Assembly: GCF_001625195.1 (NCBI RefSeq)
Contig: NC_054390.1
Location: 4,798,027-4,862,026 of the forward strand
Direction of reading: 5' to 3'
DNA from: Drechmeria coniospora
Lineage: Eukaryota; Ascomycota; Sordariomycetes; Hypocreales; Ophiocordycipitaceae
DNA: 64,000 bases
Below the pieces are notes generated by a model. That model was not told the DNA's origin. It worked only from the letters and a program-made list of their open reading frames with translations, and did not search any database. Positions 48,765 through 58,468 of the stretch are shown piece after piece; positions within the stretch are counted from its first letter, which is position 1; the number at the start of each line of letters is the position of its first letter. The position numbers were made by a program, and so were the translations under genes.

Positions 48765-50851
48765 ATGGCCGGGCTCCTCGAACCCAGCGCGGCCCAGACC
48801 ATGCGCGAACGTCACGACGAGTCGGACAACGCTTCGGCCGCCATGAGCTTGAGGGCCCTCAGCACGAAGCGCGACACCGGTAGAGGCCCGAGAAAGTTGA
48901 TCCTCTGCTTCGACGGAACAGGCAACAAGTTCCACGGCGACGAGAGCGACAGCAACATTCTCAAGATATTTCGCATGCTTGACCGGACGGCCGGAGACCA
49001 GTACCACTACTATCAACGTGAGCCCCCTCTGCCGCCGCCCGCTCCCACCGCCGGCACGCGCAGCACCGCAGCTGACTTACGCGCCCACGACCAGCCGGCA
49101 TCGGAACCTACGTCGTCTCCGGCTCCCTCTCCCACACGGGCATTCAGGCCCGCGTAAAGTCGTGGTACCAAAAGGCCAAGGACTCGGCCATCGGCTCCTC
49201 CTTTGACCAGCATGTCGTCGGCGGATACCGTTTCCTCATGCGCTTCTACAACCCGGGAGACGAAATTTACATGTTCGGCTTCAGCAGGGGCGCCTACATT
49301 GCCCGCTTCCTCGCCGAGATGCTCGACCACATCGGCCTGCTGTCCCACGGCAACGAGGAGATGGTCCGCTTCGCCTGGAAGGCCTTTGCCCAGTGGCAGA
49401 GTCGCCGGCCGTCGTCCGACGACGACGAGGACGACGACGAGGAGAGCGAGCACGAGAAGAAGACGCGCAAGATGCACGAGTTCATGAAGGGCTTCCGCGA
49501 GACCTTCTCGAGACCCGTCGGCAGGATCCGCTTCCTCGGCCTGTTCGACACCGTCAACTCGGTGCCCCAGTTCGAGAACGCGTGGATGCAGCGCAGCAAG
49601 TTCCCCTACACGGCCCGCAGCAGCGCCAGGGTCATCCGCCACGCCGTCAGCATCGACGAGAGGCGCGCCAAGTTTCGTCAGGATCTCATGTACCAGCGCC
49701 GTCCGACCGATCATCGTCATCATCATCACCGCCACCCTCACGTGGACCACTTCCTGACCCACTTTCGACAGAGCTTCGATACCTACCGGTCCGGCACGGC
49801 ACCTCGTCCTCCAACAGCTTCCACCGCCGACAAACCGGCCGCCGACGGCACTGTCGACACTGAAAAGGAGAGCCGGCCGACGGTCCTGCTGACGCCCGCC
49901 GACGGTGATGATCGGGCTGGCCGACAGAGGCGGCCGTCCGTCGGCAATTCTCGCTACGCTCCCTATCGTCCCCGCTCGAGGTCCTGCCAAGAAGGCAATC
50001 GGTGCGAGGCGGATGCCGTGTCTTGCGCCTCCGGCATCGCACCGTCCGATCTGGAGCATGACGACGAGGACAAGGACATCGACGAGCTGTGGTTTGCTGG
50101 CAGCCACGGAGATGTCGGGGGCGGATGGCAAGGCGTCAACGGCCGCAAGAGCGCAAGCCATGTGCCCTTGGCCTGGATCGTCCGCGAGGCGATGAAGGCC
50201 GGCCTGCCATTCGACATGGACAAGGTCGCCGAGATGGGTTGCCTGTGCGATACGTACATCCAACAGGCAGCCTCGAGAAAGGAGGACAAGGTGATTCCGG
50301 CCCAGAATCCGGACATTCTCGTCCAAGACGAGTCGAACGGAGTGCAGAGCCTCCCGGCCGGCCAGCTCAGCCCGGCGCTTGACAGCGACGACCGTGCCGG
50401 GACCGACCGTCGGTCGAGCTTCCACGACATGATGCACATGGCCCACACGTCCGACATTCACGACTCGCTGCAGTACGGTGGCGGGCTGAGCGGCGTTGCC
50501 GTGACGGCCTGGAACTTTATGGAGTGGCTGCCCTTTCGCCGCATGGATCTGCAAGAAGACGGATCGTGGAAGCCGATTCGCTGGCCCCTTCCGCGGGGAG
50601 AGGTCCGGGACATTCCGTCAAACGTTCGCATTCACGGAAGCGTCATCCGAAGGCTCAACGAGGACGAGAGCTATCGGCCCGGAAACCTCATCATCGGCGG
50701 AGGCGGTCGCGGTGTGCGCAAGGCACCGCTCGAGCTTGGCATTGGCGAGTGGGAGTGCGTTGCCGAGCATGGCGATCCGATTGGCGAGGTTTGGATGCGT
50801 AAGGTAAAGGACAAGGAACAGGACAAGGACAAGGAGACGAACGGTGACTGA
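48765..50851 (+). CDS. DUF2235-domain alpha/beta hydrolase
   Basis: Exons 48765-49017 and 49095-50851 give 669 residues; the 77-bp intron (GTGAGC donor, GCTGAC branch, CAG acceptor) joins HYYQ to [16 protein letters not shown]. The DUF2235 family is a serine-hydrolase fold that includes bacterial phospholipases; many fungal copies are uncharacterised. Visible blocks: [12 protein letters not shown] near 42-53, nucleophile motif [11 protein letters not shown] with S148, and [13 protein letters not shown] with H422 and D424, which fits a Ser-Asp-His-type site. Between the nucleophile and the GSHGDVGG block there are two inserts: an acidic/charged one ([11 protein letters not shown], about 200-215) and a disordered His/Ser/Arg/Pro-rich one (about 280-400). 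The substrate is unknown; lipid is a guess from the family. No signal peptide, so probably cytosolic. Confidence 0.88.
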
Positions 50852-51522
50852 AGGAAGGTGAAGGAAGGCATCGTCTCGTGCAAGGAGGATCTCTCTCGAT
50901 ATTGATTTGTCTTGCTGCGAAAGCATGGCAGAAGGAACGCGGCGATGACGGCGACGAACAAAGCGTTAGAATTTTGCTGGAAAGCTCGAAAGTCTAGCGG
51001 CTAGGGGGAAGAAAGGGGGTCGTCATGGTGTTGATGTGCGTCTGCCTGCAGGTTTATACGTCACATAGTAAAATGATTAACTATCTGCCGAGAATTAAGG
51101 GAGTTCCAAGTACGGAGTATTAATAGTGATATTGTTTGTACTTCAAACCGTGACTTAAGCATGCACAGTAATTACAAGTGGTTGTACTCCGTACACGGGA
51201 GCTTCTATCCAGGGCGTCACGTGTACGGAGTAGTATCCGCCCACATATTTTACAATGTACTGTACGGAGTACTTACGGAGTAGGTGTACTTCGTATTACT
51301 TGCATACCCCGAGTATGCTAGCTTATGGTATAATGTACTCCGTACTGCTCCGTACGTGCATGTACCTTTGAATGTGCTTAGGAGTGAGCTCCTTTGCTAC
51401 TTCAACATTTGTCGAGCGTCCCCAACGGCCAGGTCGACGAACCCCCCCCACCGGCCAACACTCTGTGAAGATGATCAGAAAGCAGACAAACGCAAGGAAA
51501 TGATCAATGCAAAGCGTTCGAG
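50852..51522. other. Intergenic region with GTAC motifs
   Basis: No gene. Exact TACTCCGTAC copies at 51184 and 51336, GTACGGAGTA copies near 51110, 51222 and 51262. The end of the stretch should contain the promoter of the SDR gene. Confidence 0.5.
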
Positions 51523-52791
51523 ATGCCAATCCCCTTCATCTTCTACGTCATCGAGAATGGCCCGCCCGACTGGCTCCGCGATAACCAGTGGCCCATCTTC
51601 TACACTTCCATCGCCCTCACCCTGCTCTACACCCTCAAGAAGTGGACATCAGGTCGATCCAATACGGCCGAGAGGCCACTTCACGGCAAGGTAGTCCTCT
51701 TCACCGGCGGCACCTCTGGCGTCGGCGCCCGAGCCGTCGAAGAGCTCGCCACCCGTGGTGCCCAGATCGTCCTTCTCACCCACGCACCGCCCTCCGATCC
51801 GTTCCTCGTCGAGTACGTGCAAGACCTGCGGGAGAAGACGCAAAATCAATTGATATACGCCGAGCAGGTCGATCTATCGAGCCTGCACAGCGTTCGAAAG
51901 TTCGCCACCCGATGGATCGACAATGCGCCCCCGCGAAGGCTCGACATGATCGTCCTCTGCGCCGCCACCCTCACGCCCCCGGGCGGTGGGAGAACTGAGA
52001 CGGGCGAGGGGATAGAGGAGACGTGGATGGTGAACTTTCTCGCCAATTTCCACCTGCTTGGCATCCTAAGTCCCGCCATCAAGGCCCAGCCCTTTGACCG
52101 TGATGTCCGCATCATCATGGCCACCTGCTCCTCCTACATCGGCTCGCCCTCGCTCAAGGAAGCCGTGCACGGGAGCAACTGGTCGCCAGCCGCGGCCTAC
52201 GCGCGCAGCAAGCTCGCCCTCAACGTCTTTGGACAAGCATTCCAGAAGCACCTCGACTCCTACAAGCGCCCCGACGAGCTCCCGATGAATGCCCGCGTCA
52301 TCTTTGTCGACCCCGGCCTCAGCCGAACCCCCGGCACGCGCCGTTGGCTCACCCGCGGCTCGCTCTACGGCCTTGCGCTGTACCTCCTCGGCTATGCCGT
52401 CCCGTGGTTTCTGCTCAAGTCGCCCCACCAAGCCGCCCAGTCCATACTGCACGCTGCCATGGAGCTCGACCTCGGCCGGGGTCCTGGCGGGAAGCTCATC
52501 AAAGAATGCACCGAAGTCGACTTTGCTCGTGCCGAGGTCAAGGATGACGAAGTGGCCAAGAGACTCTGGGAGGAGAGCGACGCGCTCATCGAGAAGGTCG
52601 AAAAGGCAGAGGCGAAGAAAAGGGCAGCTCAGAAAAGCAATGATTCTGCAGACGGGAAGCGACAGGAGAAACGAAATGCCGATTCCGATGAAACCGGCCG
52701 AGTCAATGACAACAACAAGGGTGCCGAGAAGGAGAAGCAGGGCAGAAGAGGCGGCAAGTCAAAGGGCAAGAACAAAACCACTTCCTCATGA
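51523..52791 (+). CDS. Membrane-associated short-chain dehydrogenase/reductase
   Basis: Single exon, 422 residues. NAD(P)-binding SDR: cofactor loop TGGTSGVGARA near residues 62-72, and active-site Y226-x-x-x-K230 in YARSK; the Ser of the catalytic set is probably in the MATCSSYIG segment. A hydrophobic segment near 22-40 (FYTSIALTLLYTL) and another near 283-300 (LYGLALYLLGYAVPWF) suggest attachment to the ER or lipid droplets, an arrangement like yeast Env9, though I cannot confirm orthology. The last 65 residues are a strongly charged Lys/Glu/Asp tail, unusual for an SDR and probably disordered. Substrate unknown (lipid or retinoid-like by family). Confidence 0.87.
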   Translation: MPIPFIFYVIENGPPDWLRDNQWPIFYTSIALTLLYTLKKWTSGRSNTAERPLHGKVVLFTGGTSGVGARAVEELATRGAQIVLLTHAPPSDPFLVEYVQDLREKTQNQLIYAEQVDLSSLHSVRKFATRWIDNAPPRRLDMIVLCAATLTPPGGGRTETGEGIEETWMVNFLANFHLLGILSPAIKAQPFDRDVRIIMATCSSYIGSPSLKEAVHGSNWSPAAAYARSKLALNVFGQAFQKHLDSYKRPDELPMNARVIFVDPGLSRTPGTRRWLTRGSLYGLALYLLGYAVPWFLLKSPHQAAQSILHAAMELDLGRGPGGKLIKECTEVDFARAEVKDDEVAKRLWEESDALIEKVEKAEAKKRAAQKSNDSADGKRQEKRNADSDETGRVNDNNKGAEKEKQGRRGGKSKGKNKTTSS

Positions 52792-53116
52792 CGAGCGTGC
52801 GAGCCAGACCGGATCTCGACTACTCCTGATCCGAGTGGCTCTCAGATAAACATGACCTATATCCAACACTTGCCAGCCTGCCCGTGTGCGCGTTTTGTGT
52901 GCGAACATTGCGGGTTTGCAGCCGACAAACCCGGCGTGTTCACATACTGTTGGCAAATGAGAACCAAACACAAACGTTGGCATACACGATTTTCAGTGAT
53001 TCTGTCGGCTGTACAAAGTCTGCCCCTCTAAAAATGGCTTTTTGCCCGGCTTCTGGTAACGAAAGGATTGTATGAACGAACATGGTAAGCCGCCTCCGTG
53101 TCGCAGCCTGACCACC

Positions 53117-54178
53117 ATGGCCCTCCTGCACCTTGACGCCTTTCGCACTCCCTCGCCACCAAAAATGACTCGATGCGTCGGAGGCGTTCCGATAAGCACA
53201 GTTGCTGATCTGCAGCTTCAGCTGAGGTTCCATTCACTGATGGGAAACTACCTTATCCCGGTGCCGACGAAGCCCGTGATCTGCCAGTTTCTGGACAAGG
53301 ACCCTACTCGGCTGAATATCAAGTATTCAGACCAGCCTTCGCTACGGACGGAACACAAGCTTGCGGGACTCGCCCACGCCATGCTTCTCCGCGGCTTTGT
53401 CATCCAGGAGCTCAAGGCGATGTCAAACGATGTTCGGTACAAAAGCCTACGACAGGGCCCCGGGGTGAGCTGGTGGCGCAAGAGCCAGAGCACGACCGAC
53501 CTTCTGAAGCGGGATATACTGGATCTCGAGGACGAGTATCGTGCCCAGTGGCGAACGCTCGATGACACCGAATGCTGGGATCGGTGGAGGAACGGGTTGA
53601 TTACGGCGTGGGAGGTGTATGCTGCTTTCAAGTGTGAGACGGAAACGGTGCTGTCGAAGAACCCTCTTCCGGGGCATGGGGAGGGTGAAGAGGGGGGCCA
53701 GGTGCAGGAGCCCTCTTTCGGCAGCTCCCCAGATTGCGAGGAGCACATTCCATTCCTAACCACGGAAAAGCCAACGGCCACAGTAAGCAGGAGCCAGCTT
53801 CGAGCCGAGAGGCGCGGAGGGAGCGGCGGTCCCGCAAGCGACGTTCAGCAGGCAGAGGGAATCGACCGAGGACAACGACAAAGGACTGTTGATGCTAGGT
53901 TGGGGGATGGCCAGCAACCAGGCGAACAAGGAGGAGCTGGAGGCATCGGATCGCGGAATCGACAGGAGAGCAGATGCAACCCTGACCCGGATGCCGCTCG
54001 TATCCAAGCCAATGGCAACGAATCACCCATGTGCCAAAGTGAGCACCACGCGACGCGGGAGCACGCTGCAAGGCCTGATTCAATATGGCGCAGATATTTT
54101 GTCTGTTCGCGGAAGAGAAGCGTGTGGAGGGGCGGAGAGATCAGCTTTGGGGTGAGGTTCTACAAGGACAGCGTTTGA
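53117..54178 (+). CDS. Orphan protein A, related to the product at 56819-57460
   Basis: No known family is recognised. Start chosen at 53117 (ACCACC-ATGG context), giving 353 residues; an in-frame ATG at 53072 in poor context would add 15. The first 165 residues look like a globular domain: VGGVPIST, an LQLQLRF strand, PVICQFLDKD, LNI, and the block LLRGFVIQ at 90-97, then helices with WDRWRNGLITAWEVYAA. The same order of blocks occurs in the protein encoded at 56819-57460. The C-terminal half (from about 185) is Gly/Gln/Arg/Glu-rich and may be disordered, or partly intronic: a GTAAGC donor-like word lies at about 53781. No signal peptide or membrane segment. Real gene status is supported by the paralogy, not by a known domain. 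Confidence 0.6.
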   Translation: MALLHLDAFRTPSPPKMTRCVGGVPISTVADLQLQLRFHSLMGNYLIPVPTKPVICQFLDKDPTRLNIKYSDQPSLRTEHKLAGLAHAMLLRGFVIQELKAMSNDVRYKSLRQGPGVSWWRKSQSTTDLLKRDILDLEDEYRAQWRTLDDTECWDRWRNGLITAWEVYAAFKCETETVLSKNPLPGHGEGEEGGQVQEPSFGSSPDCEEHIPFLTTEKPTATVSRSQLRAERRGGSGGPASDVQQAEGIDRGQRQRTVDARLGDGQQPGEQGGAGGIGSRNRQESRCNPDPDAARIQANGNESPMCQSEHHATREHAARPDSIWRRYFVCSRKRSVWRGGEISFGVRFYKDSV

Positions 54179-55130
54179 GGAACATGCCGGGTGCCTTTGG
54201 AGTGTTCTGGTGTCCAGTCGAGAAGTCAACGGCGGCAGGATGAGTTGGTTGACTTTGGTCGCGATCCAACACGACGAGGTCACTCCTGCTCCGAGTGCAC
54301 CGTGCCTTGCCCTCAATAACTACTCTCTGCCGAGTCCGGGGTACCTAACATGGGCTAGATACCAGAGTCCGAGAAGAGTAGTTGTGACTAGTCTTGTGTG
54401 GTACGGAATCCGGAACGGCCGGGATGATGGACGGACGAGAGCGGTTCTTGATGTAATGTATTGGCAGCTCTATTCAGGAAAAAAAAATGAACTGCTGAGG
54501 AATTTAGGTTTGCTTTCTGTCTACTAATCCGTGCATCATCGTGATCATCGGAGATTTATCATCCGGTAATACCATCCGGAACTCCGCCGCCGCCAGCGGG
54601 TCTTGGTGGGCAGCTTGGGCCTGGAGCCTCGGTGCCCGAGACCCGCTAAGCCCGCCGATGCGCCGCCGTGGGAAGCCGAATCAACCTCGGCATTCCCCTT
54701 CCTCTCAGCGGCCCCGCAATTATTAGTTACTTCTTGTTGCACAGCATTATTACTCCGTGCGGAGTAAGTTATAATACCGTAAAAGTTAATTAGCTGGAAT
54801 GACGCAACCAGTGCATCTCCCTATCCAATGATGAATGATATGCCGCATCCTCGATCCTCGGTAGCTGAGAAACCCAAGGTTTGATGACGGCCGACGACTG
54901 TGGTACATCGTTACAAGTTGGTACATTTGTGTGCAAGTGGCCAGACGCTTCAAGGCCGCCGCTATCCGCCGTACCCTTCTTCAGCTCGACTCCCACCGCT
55001 TTGCTATTTCATCAGCACCTTGGTACCGCCTTTACCACCTTGACCACCTTGACCACCTTCACCGCCATCACGACCATCGTCGCATGCACGACAATCATAC
55101 CGTCGGCTTCATCCGCTATACACGTCCATC
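54179..55130. other. Intergenic region upstream of the medium-chain reductase gene
   Basis: No gene seen. A TACTCCGTGCGGAGTA palindrome-like word lies at about 54750-54765. A pyrimidine-rich ACCTTGACC tandem (about 55018-55068, three or more CCACCTTGA units) lies in the leader just before the ATG at 55131. Confidence 0.5.
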
Positions 55131-56324
55131 ATGGCGCAGGAAAATCTCTCCTTCTTTCTCGCCGAGCGGCCGACGGGCGACATCATCGCCGGACGCACCC
55201 TCCAGCAAAAAAAGTCACCCGTTCCCTCAGCAGGCGACCTCAAGGACGGCCAAGTGCTCGTCGAGGTCCTCTATCTTTCTCTCGACCCTGCGATGCGCGG
55301 TTGGATGACTGGTAATCGGGCCATCCATCTCCCTTCCTCCGTAACCCCCATTCGTTCCTAGTCCACTAACCCGACCGTCAGATGCCCGCTCCTACTTGCC
55401 ACCCGTCAAGATTAACGATAAGATGCGCGGGGGCACCGTCTGTCGCGTCATTGCGTCCAAGAGCACCAAGGCCAAGGAAGGCGACATCGTCTCCGGCTAC
55501 GCCGGATGGACCGAGTACGCCATCTTGGATGACAAGGACCTCGACCTCGCCTCCAACTACCCGGGTCTGAAGGATCCCCTCGACATGCTCTCGGCTCTCG
55601 GCATGACGAGCTTGACCGCTTGGGTCGGCATGACCAAGATTGGTGAACCCAAGGCCGGCGAGACCGTCGTCATCTCCGGTGCCGCGGGCGCGACGGGCAG
55701 CGTCGCCGGTCAGATTGCCAAGATTGCCGGTGCCAGAGTCGTCGGACTTTGCGGCAGCGACGACAAGTGCAAGTGGCTGGTGGATGACCTGGGATTCGAC
55801 GTCGCCTTGAACTACAAGGCGGCCGACTTCAAGGATAAGTTCAAGGAAGCGACCAAGTCCTACATTGACGTCTACTGGGATAACGGTACGTAAATCCATC
55901 TGCATTGTCATTCCTTGTTTCTGCGTGTCCTTGTCGTCAAGACATCCGCTCATCGTCGCCAGTCGGTGGCGATATTCTGGACCTCGCCCTGTCGAGGGCC
56001 AAGGAGCATGCCCGTTTCGTCGAATGCGGCATGATCAGCCAGTACAACACGTCGACGCCAAAGGGCCCCGTCAACATCTCCAAGGTTATCACCATGAGGA
56101 TCCGCATGCAGGGCTTCGTCGTCATCGATCACGCCAAGGATTATCCTCGCGCCCGCAAGGAGCTCGCCCAGTGGCTCGCCGAAGGGAAGCTCAAGAAGAC
56201 AGAGTACGTCCTGAAGGGGGGTCTGGCCGTTGCAGAGCAGGGCCTCATCGATCTCTACAAGGGCATCAACCAGGGCAAGCTCGTTGTCGAGGTCAAGTCA
56301 ATGGACGGACGTTCAAGTTTGTAG
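55131..56324 (+). CDS. NADP-dependent medium-chain reductase (leukotriene B4 12-hydroxydehydrogenase / prostaglandin-reductase-like)
   Basis: Exons 55131-55311, 55382-55885 and 55963-56324 give 348 residues, the normal length for this zinc-free MDR family. These enzymes use NADPH to reduce the C=C bond of enones and aldehydes. N-terminal LSLDPAMRGWM and SYLPPVKI blocks are family marks; the Rossmann loop SGAAGATGSVAGQIAK lies near 180-195; VYWDNVGGDILD, a hallmark of the family, is formed only after removal of intron 2. No zinc-binding Cys/His set is seen. Introns are 70 bp (GTAATC to CAG, CTAAC branch) and 77 bp (GTACGT to CAG). The gene sits between the two related orphan genes, all on the + strand. 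Endogenous substrate unknown. Confidence 0.93.
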
Positions 56325-56818
56325 GGATGTGGAGGATTGGCGTTTCATTCACCCATCGATGCTTTGTTCGCCCACGACAATGCCTCCTCGCCAATCGTCA
56401 CCCAGCCTGAGATGCCTGCCTGAACGACGCATCGGCCGGTGCTGGGACGGTAAAAGACAAGCGGTGCACTGTTAGACGAGTGAGGAGCAAAAACAAAACA
56501 AAAACAGCGTGATGGCGCGATGGAATATCGTCGAAATACGGCATGTCATGGCAGGCGTGCCGGCACTTACTGCTGTCCCTGTACGTGGACAGAACGAAAT
56601 CGTAGTCATCAACGGGAAGGAACCTCCTCAGCTCATCAACTGTGACACCACAGAAAGCAAGCGCTTTCGTCACTGGCAAAGAGGCTTGCTATATATTCTT
56701 CCCCGTCTCCTCTTGTCTAATGGTCATTGTCTGCATCCTCATCGTCGACTTCATCTTGACCTTGCCTTGTCCTTCGCTTGACCTTCATTCCGTTCGCAAA
56801 CCTAAATTATTTCGCATC
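56325..56818. other. Intergenic region
   Basis: No gene seen. The last 120 bases are pyrimidine-rich and look like the leader of the orphan gene at 56819; the frame is open upstream there, but the encoded hydrophobic stretch (LMVIVCILIVDFIL) is probably untranslated leader sequence. Confidence 0.45.
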
Positions 56819-57460
56819 ATGGCTCAACATGGATTCTGGGAGATCCCCTCTGACGGCGAACCTGAACGGGAAATCATGCTCGTATCAGGCTACATCCTGT
56901 CTGACTCGTTTGAACATCTCCTACTGGCATTGCAGTATCAACCAATCAACCCTGAGCCCATGTACCTGTTGATGCCTTCCTCCGCCATCATCACACGTCT
57001 CATCGAATCCAAGTCGTACAGTCTCAACATTGATGAAGCTGACAACGAAAATATTTGCTTTCACCAGCGAATGGGGGGTCTGCGAAATGGTCAACTTTTG
57101 CGTGGATACATCATCCAAAGTATGTTCAACATGGAAACGATGATGACCAACGACGAAATGTCATTCGTTCGTCAGCTTCATGGGGACGTCGTCACCATGG
57201 CGCACAAGTTCAATTCGCTTGAAAAGAAACTGCCGCGGACATTGATGAATTACAATCTTCAATCAGCCATACACGATGTCCTGACTGCGCAATGGTGGTA
57301 CCTGGCCGGCGTCGATTCGAGTGCCGACGGCTGGTCGGGCACCAGGGGGAGAACGTCCATGGTGGGCATGAAGATCCCGCGTGGCGTGAGACTTGTTGAA
57401 GGTACAAACATCACGCCATTCAACTTTGGCCCAACTGGAGAAGTTAAAAGGCTGATGTAG
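56819..57460 (+). CDS. Orphan protein B, related to the product at 53117-54178
   Basis: Single exon, 213 residues, starting MAQHGFW in a CATC-ATGG context. No known family is recognised. Ordered blocks shared with protein A: VSGYILSDS near 22-30, LLLALQYQ near 34-41, SSAIITRLIES, LNI near 69-71, and LLRGYIIQ at 93-100, then a helical region ending VLTAQWWYLAG. In a gap-free 29-residue stretch (72-100) I count 9 identities to protein A plus several conservative changes. The C-terminus (GMKIPRGVRLVEG...) has no match in A. An upstream in-frame ATG at 56720 would add a hydrophobic N-terminal segment of about 33 residues and make it membrane-anchored, but it falls in pyrimidine-rich leader-like DNA. 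The shared order of blocks argues that both are real genes. Confidence 0.65.
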   Translation: MAQHGFWEIPSDGEPEREIMLVSGYILSDSFEHLLLALQYQPINPEPMYLLMPSSAIITRLIESKSYSLNIDEADNENICFHQRMGGLRNGQLLRGYIIQSMFNMETMMTNDEMSFVRQLHGDVVTMAHKFNSLEKKLPRTLMNYNLQSAIHDVLTAQWWYLAGVDSSADGWSGTRGRTSMVGMKIPRGVRLVEGTNITPFNFGPTGEVKRLM

Positions 57461-58468
57461 AGGGTTGGGGTTCTGTCTTCGGATCGAGGGAGAACAACGA
57501 GAGACGGAGACGGTCAGGGTGTGCCATACTTGATGAATGATCGGTGCACGAACACGATTACACACGATTACAACTATCACTCGTCTCCTATGCAGAAAGA
57601 AACGCTTCATTTGTACTTTGTGCATTCGCTATGCGTCGTGTTGCATCTGGTGTTGGGTCCTTGTCGGGATGCTGCGTCCAGTGCGTATGTTCTGTATGAC
57701 CGCGCAGGTATCGTCGTCGACCTAACCCGGCAACACAATCCATATACTCTTTGAAAAATTAAGTAGGATAAACATCCAAGTAGTCATTAATGCTCATTGA
57801 ACGCTTCGCTTGTCTTGCTTCAACAGGTGACGCACAGGTGGTCAACAATGACTTTGTATTTAATTCCTTGCAGTTTGCAATCAGGGTGCAATATGCATTG
57901 GGCGTTGCCTGCGTACAAACCAGCAGCACCAGGCGTAGTTACTACCTAATAGTTACAGCAGTGCTTTGCGTTGTACTTGTACATATCAAGTACAGCAGGT
58001 CTGCTCACAGTCCCCATCCCATGGCCCAGTGGACTTGGGGGACATTCCAGCACTTGCAGCACGTAGCAGGGCGTTGATACAGCAGCCAGCAATTAGGATG
58101 CCTCTATCCGTACATCTTCTCCGTACATGGAGGTACGTGAACTGAATCCACCCACACGAACTTCCATTGTTGTCATCAGTCTGTCACTATTCATTGCTTC
58201 GATGCACCTCAGCCACTTCTGCCCTTTCCATCGATACCCTGCTCTCTTCGTCTTCCTTTCCTTCCGTTACGCTCATGATGCCCTGCGCTTGTTCATTGTC
58301 CGTCTTGGAACACCAATTTTGACGACTTCGAATTGATTTGGTCGTGATAAAATTTCTTTCCGAGCTCACAATCGAAGGGCTGATCAGATGCCTTGGTTCC
58401 GGCAAGTCGAACATTCCCGTGAGCTTTGACGAGTTGGATTCGAATATGAACTCGGATCTAGCGCCGAT
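57461..58468. other. Intergenic region upstream of DCL1
   Basis: No gene recognised. AT content is higher than in the coding regions; only scattered GTAC words. Contains the DCL1 promoter and leader. Confidence 0.5.

Noticed and set aside
49013..50554. 513-codon ORF opposite the DUF2235 gene
   Set aside because: Antisense shadow; the + strand holds intact catalytic blocks and consistent splice sites.
56642..56818. N-terminal extension of orphan protein B with a hydrophobic helix
   Set aside because: The open frame begins with GTG, and its only ATG (56720) is inside a CT-rich leader-like tract; protein A has no such extension.
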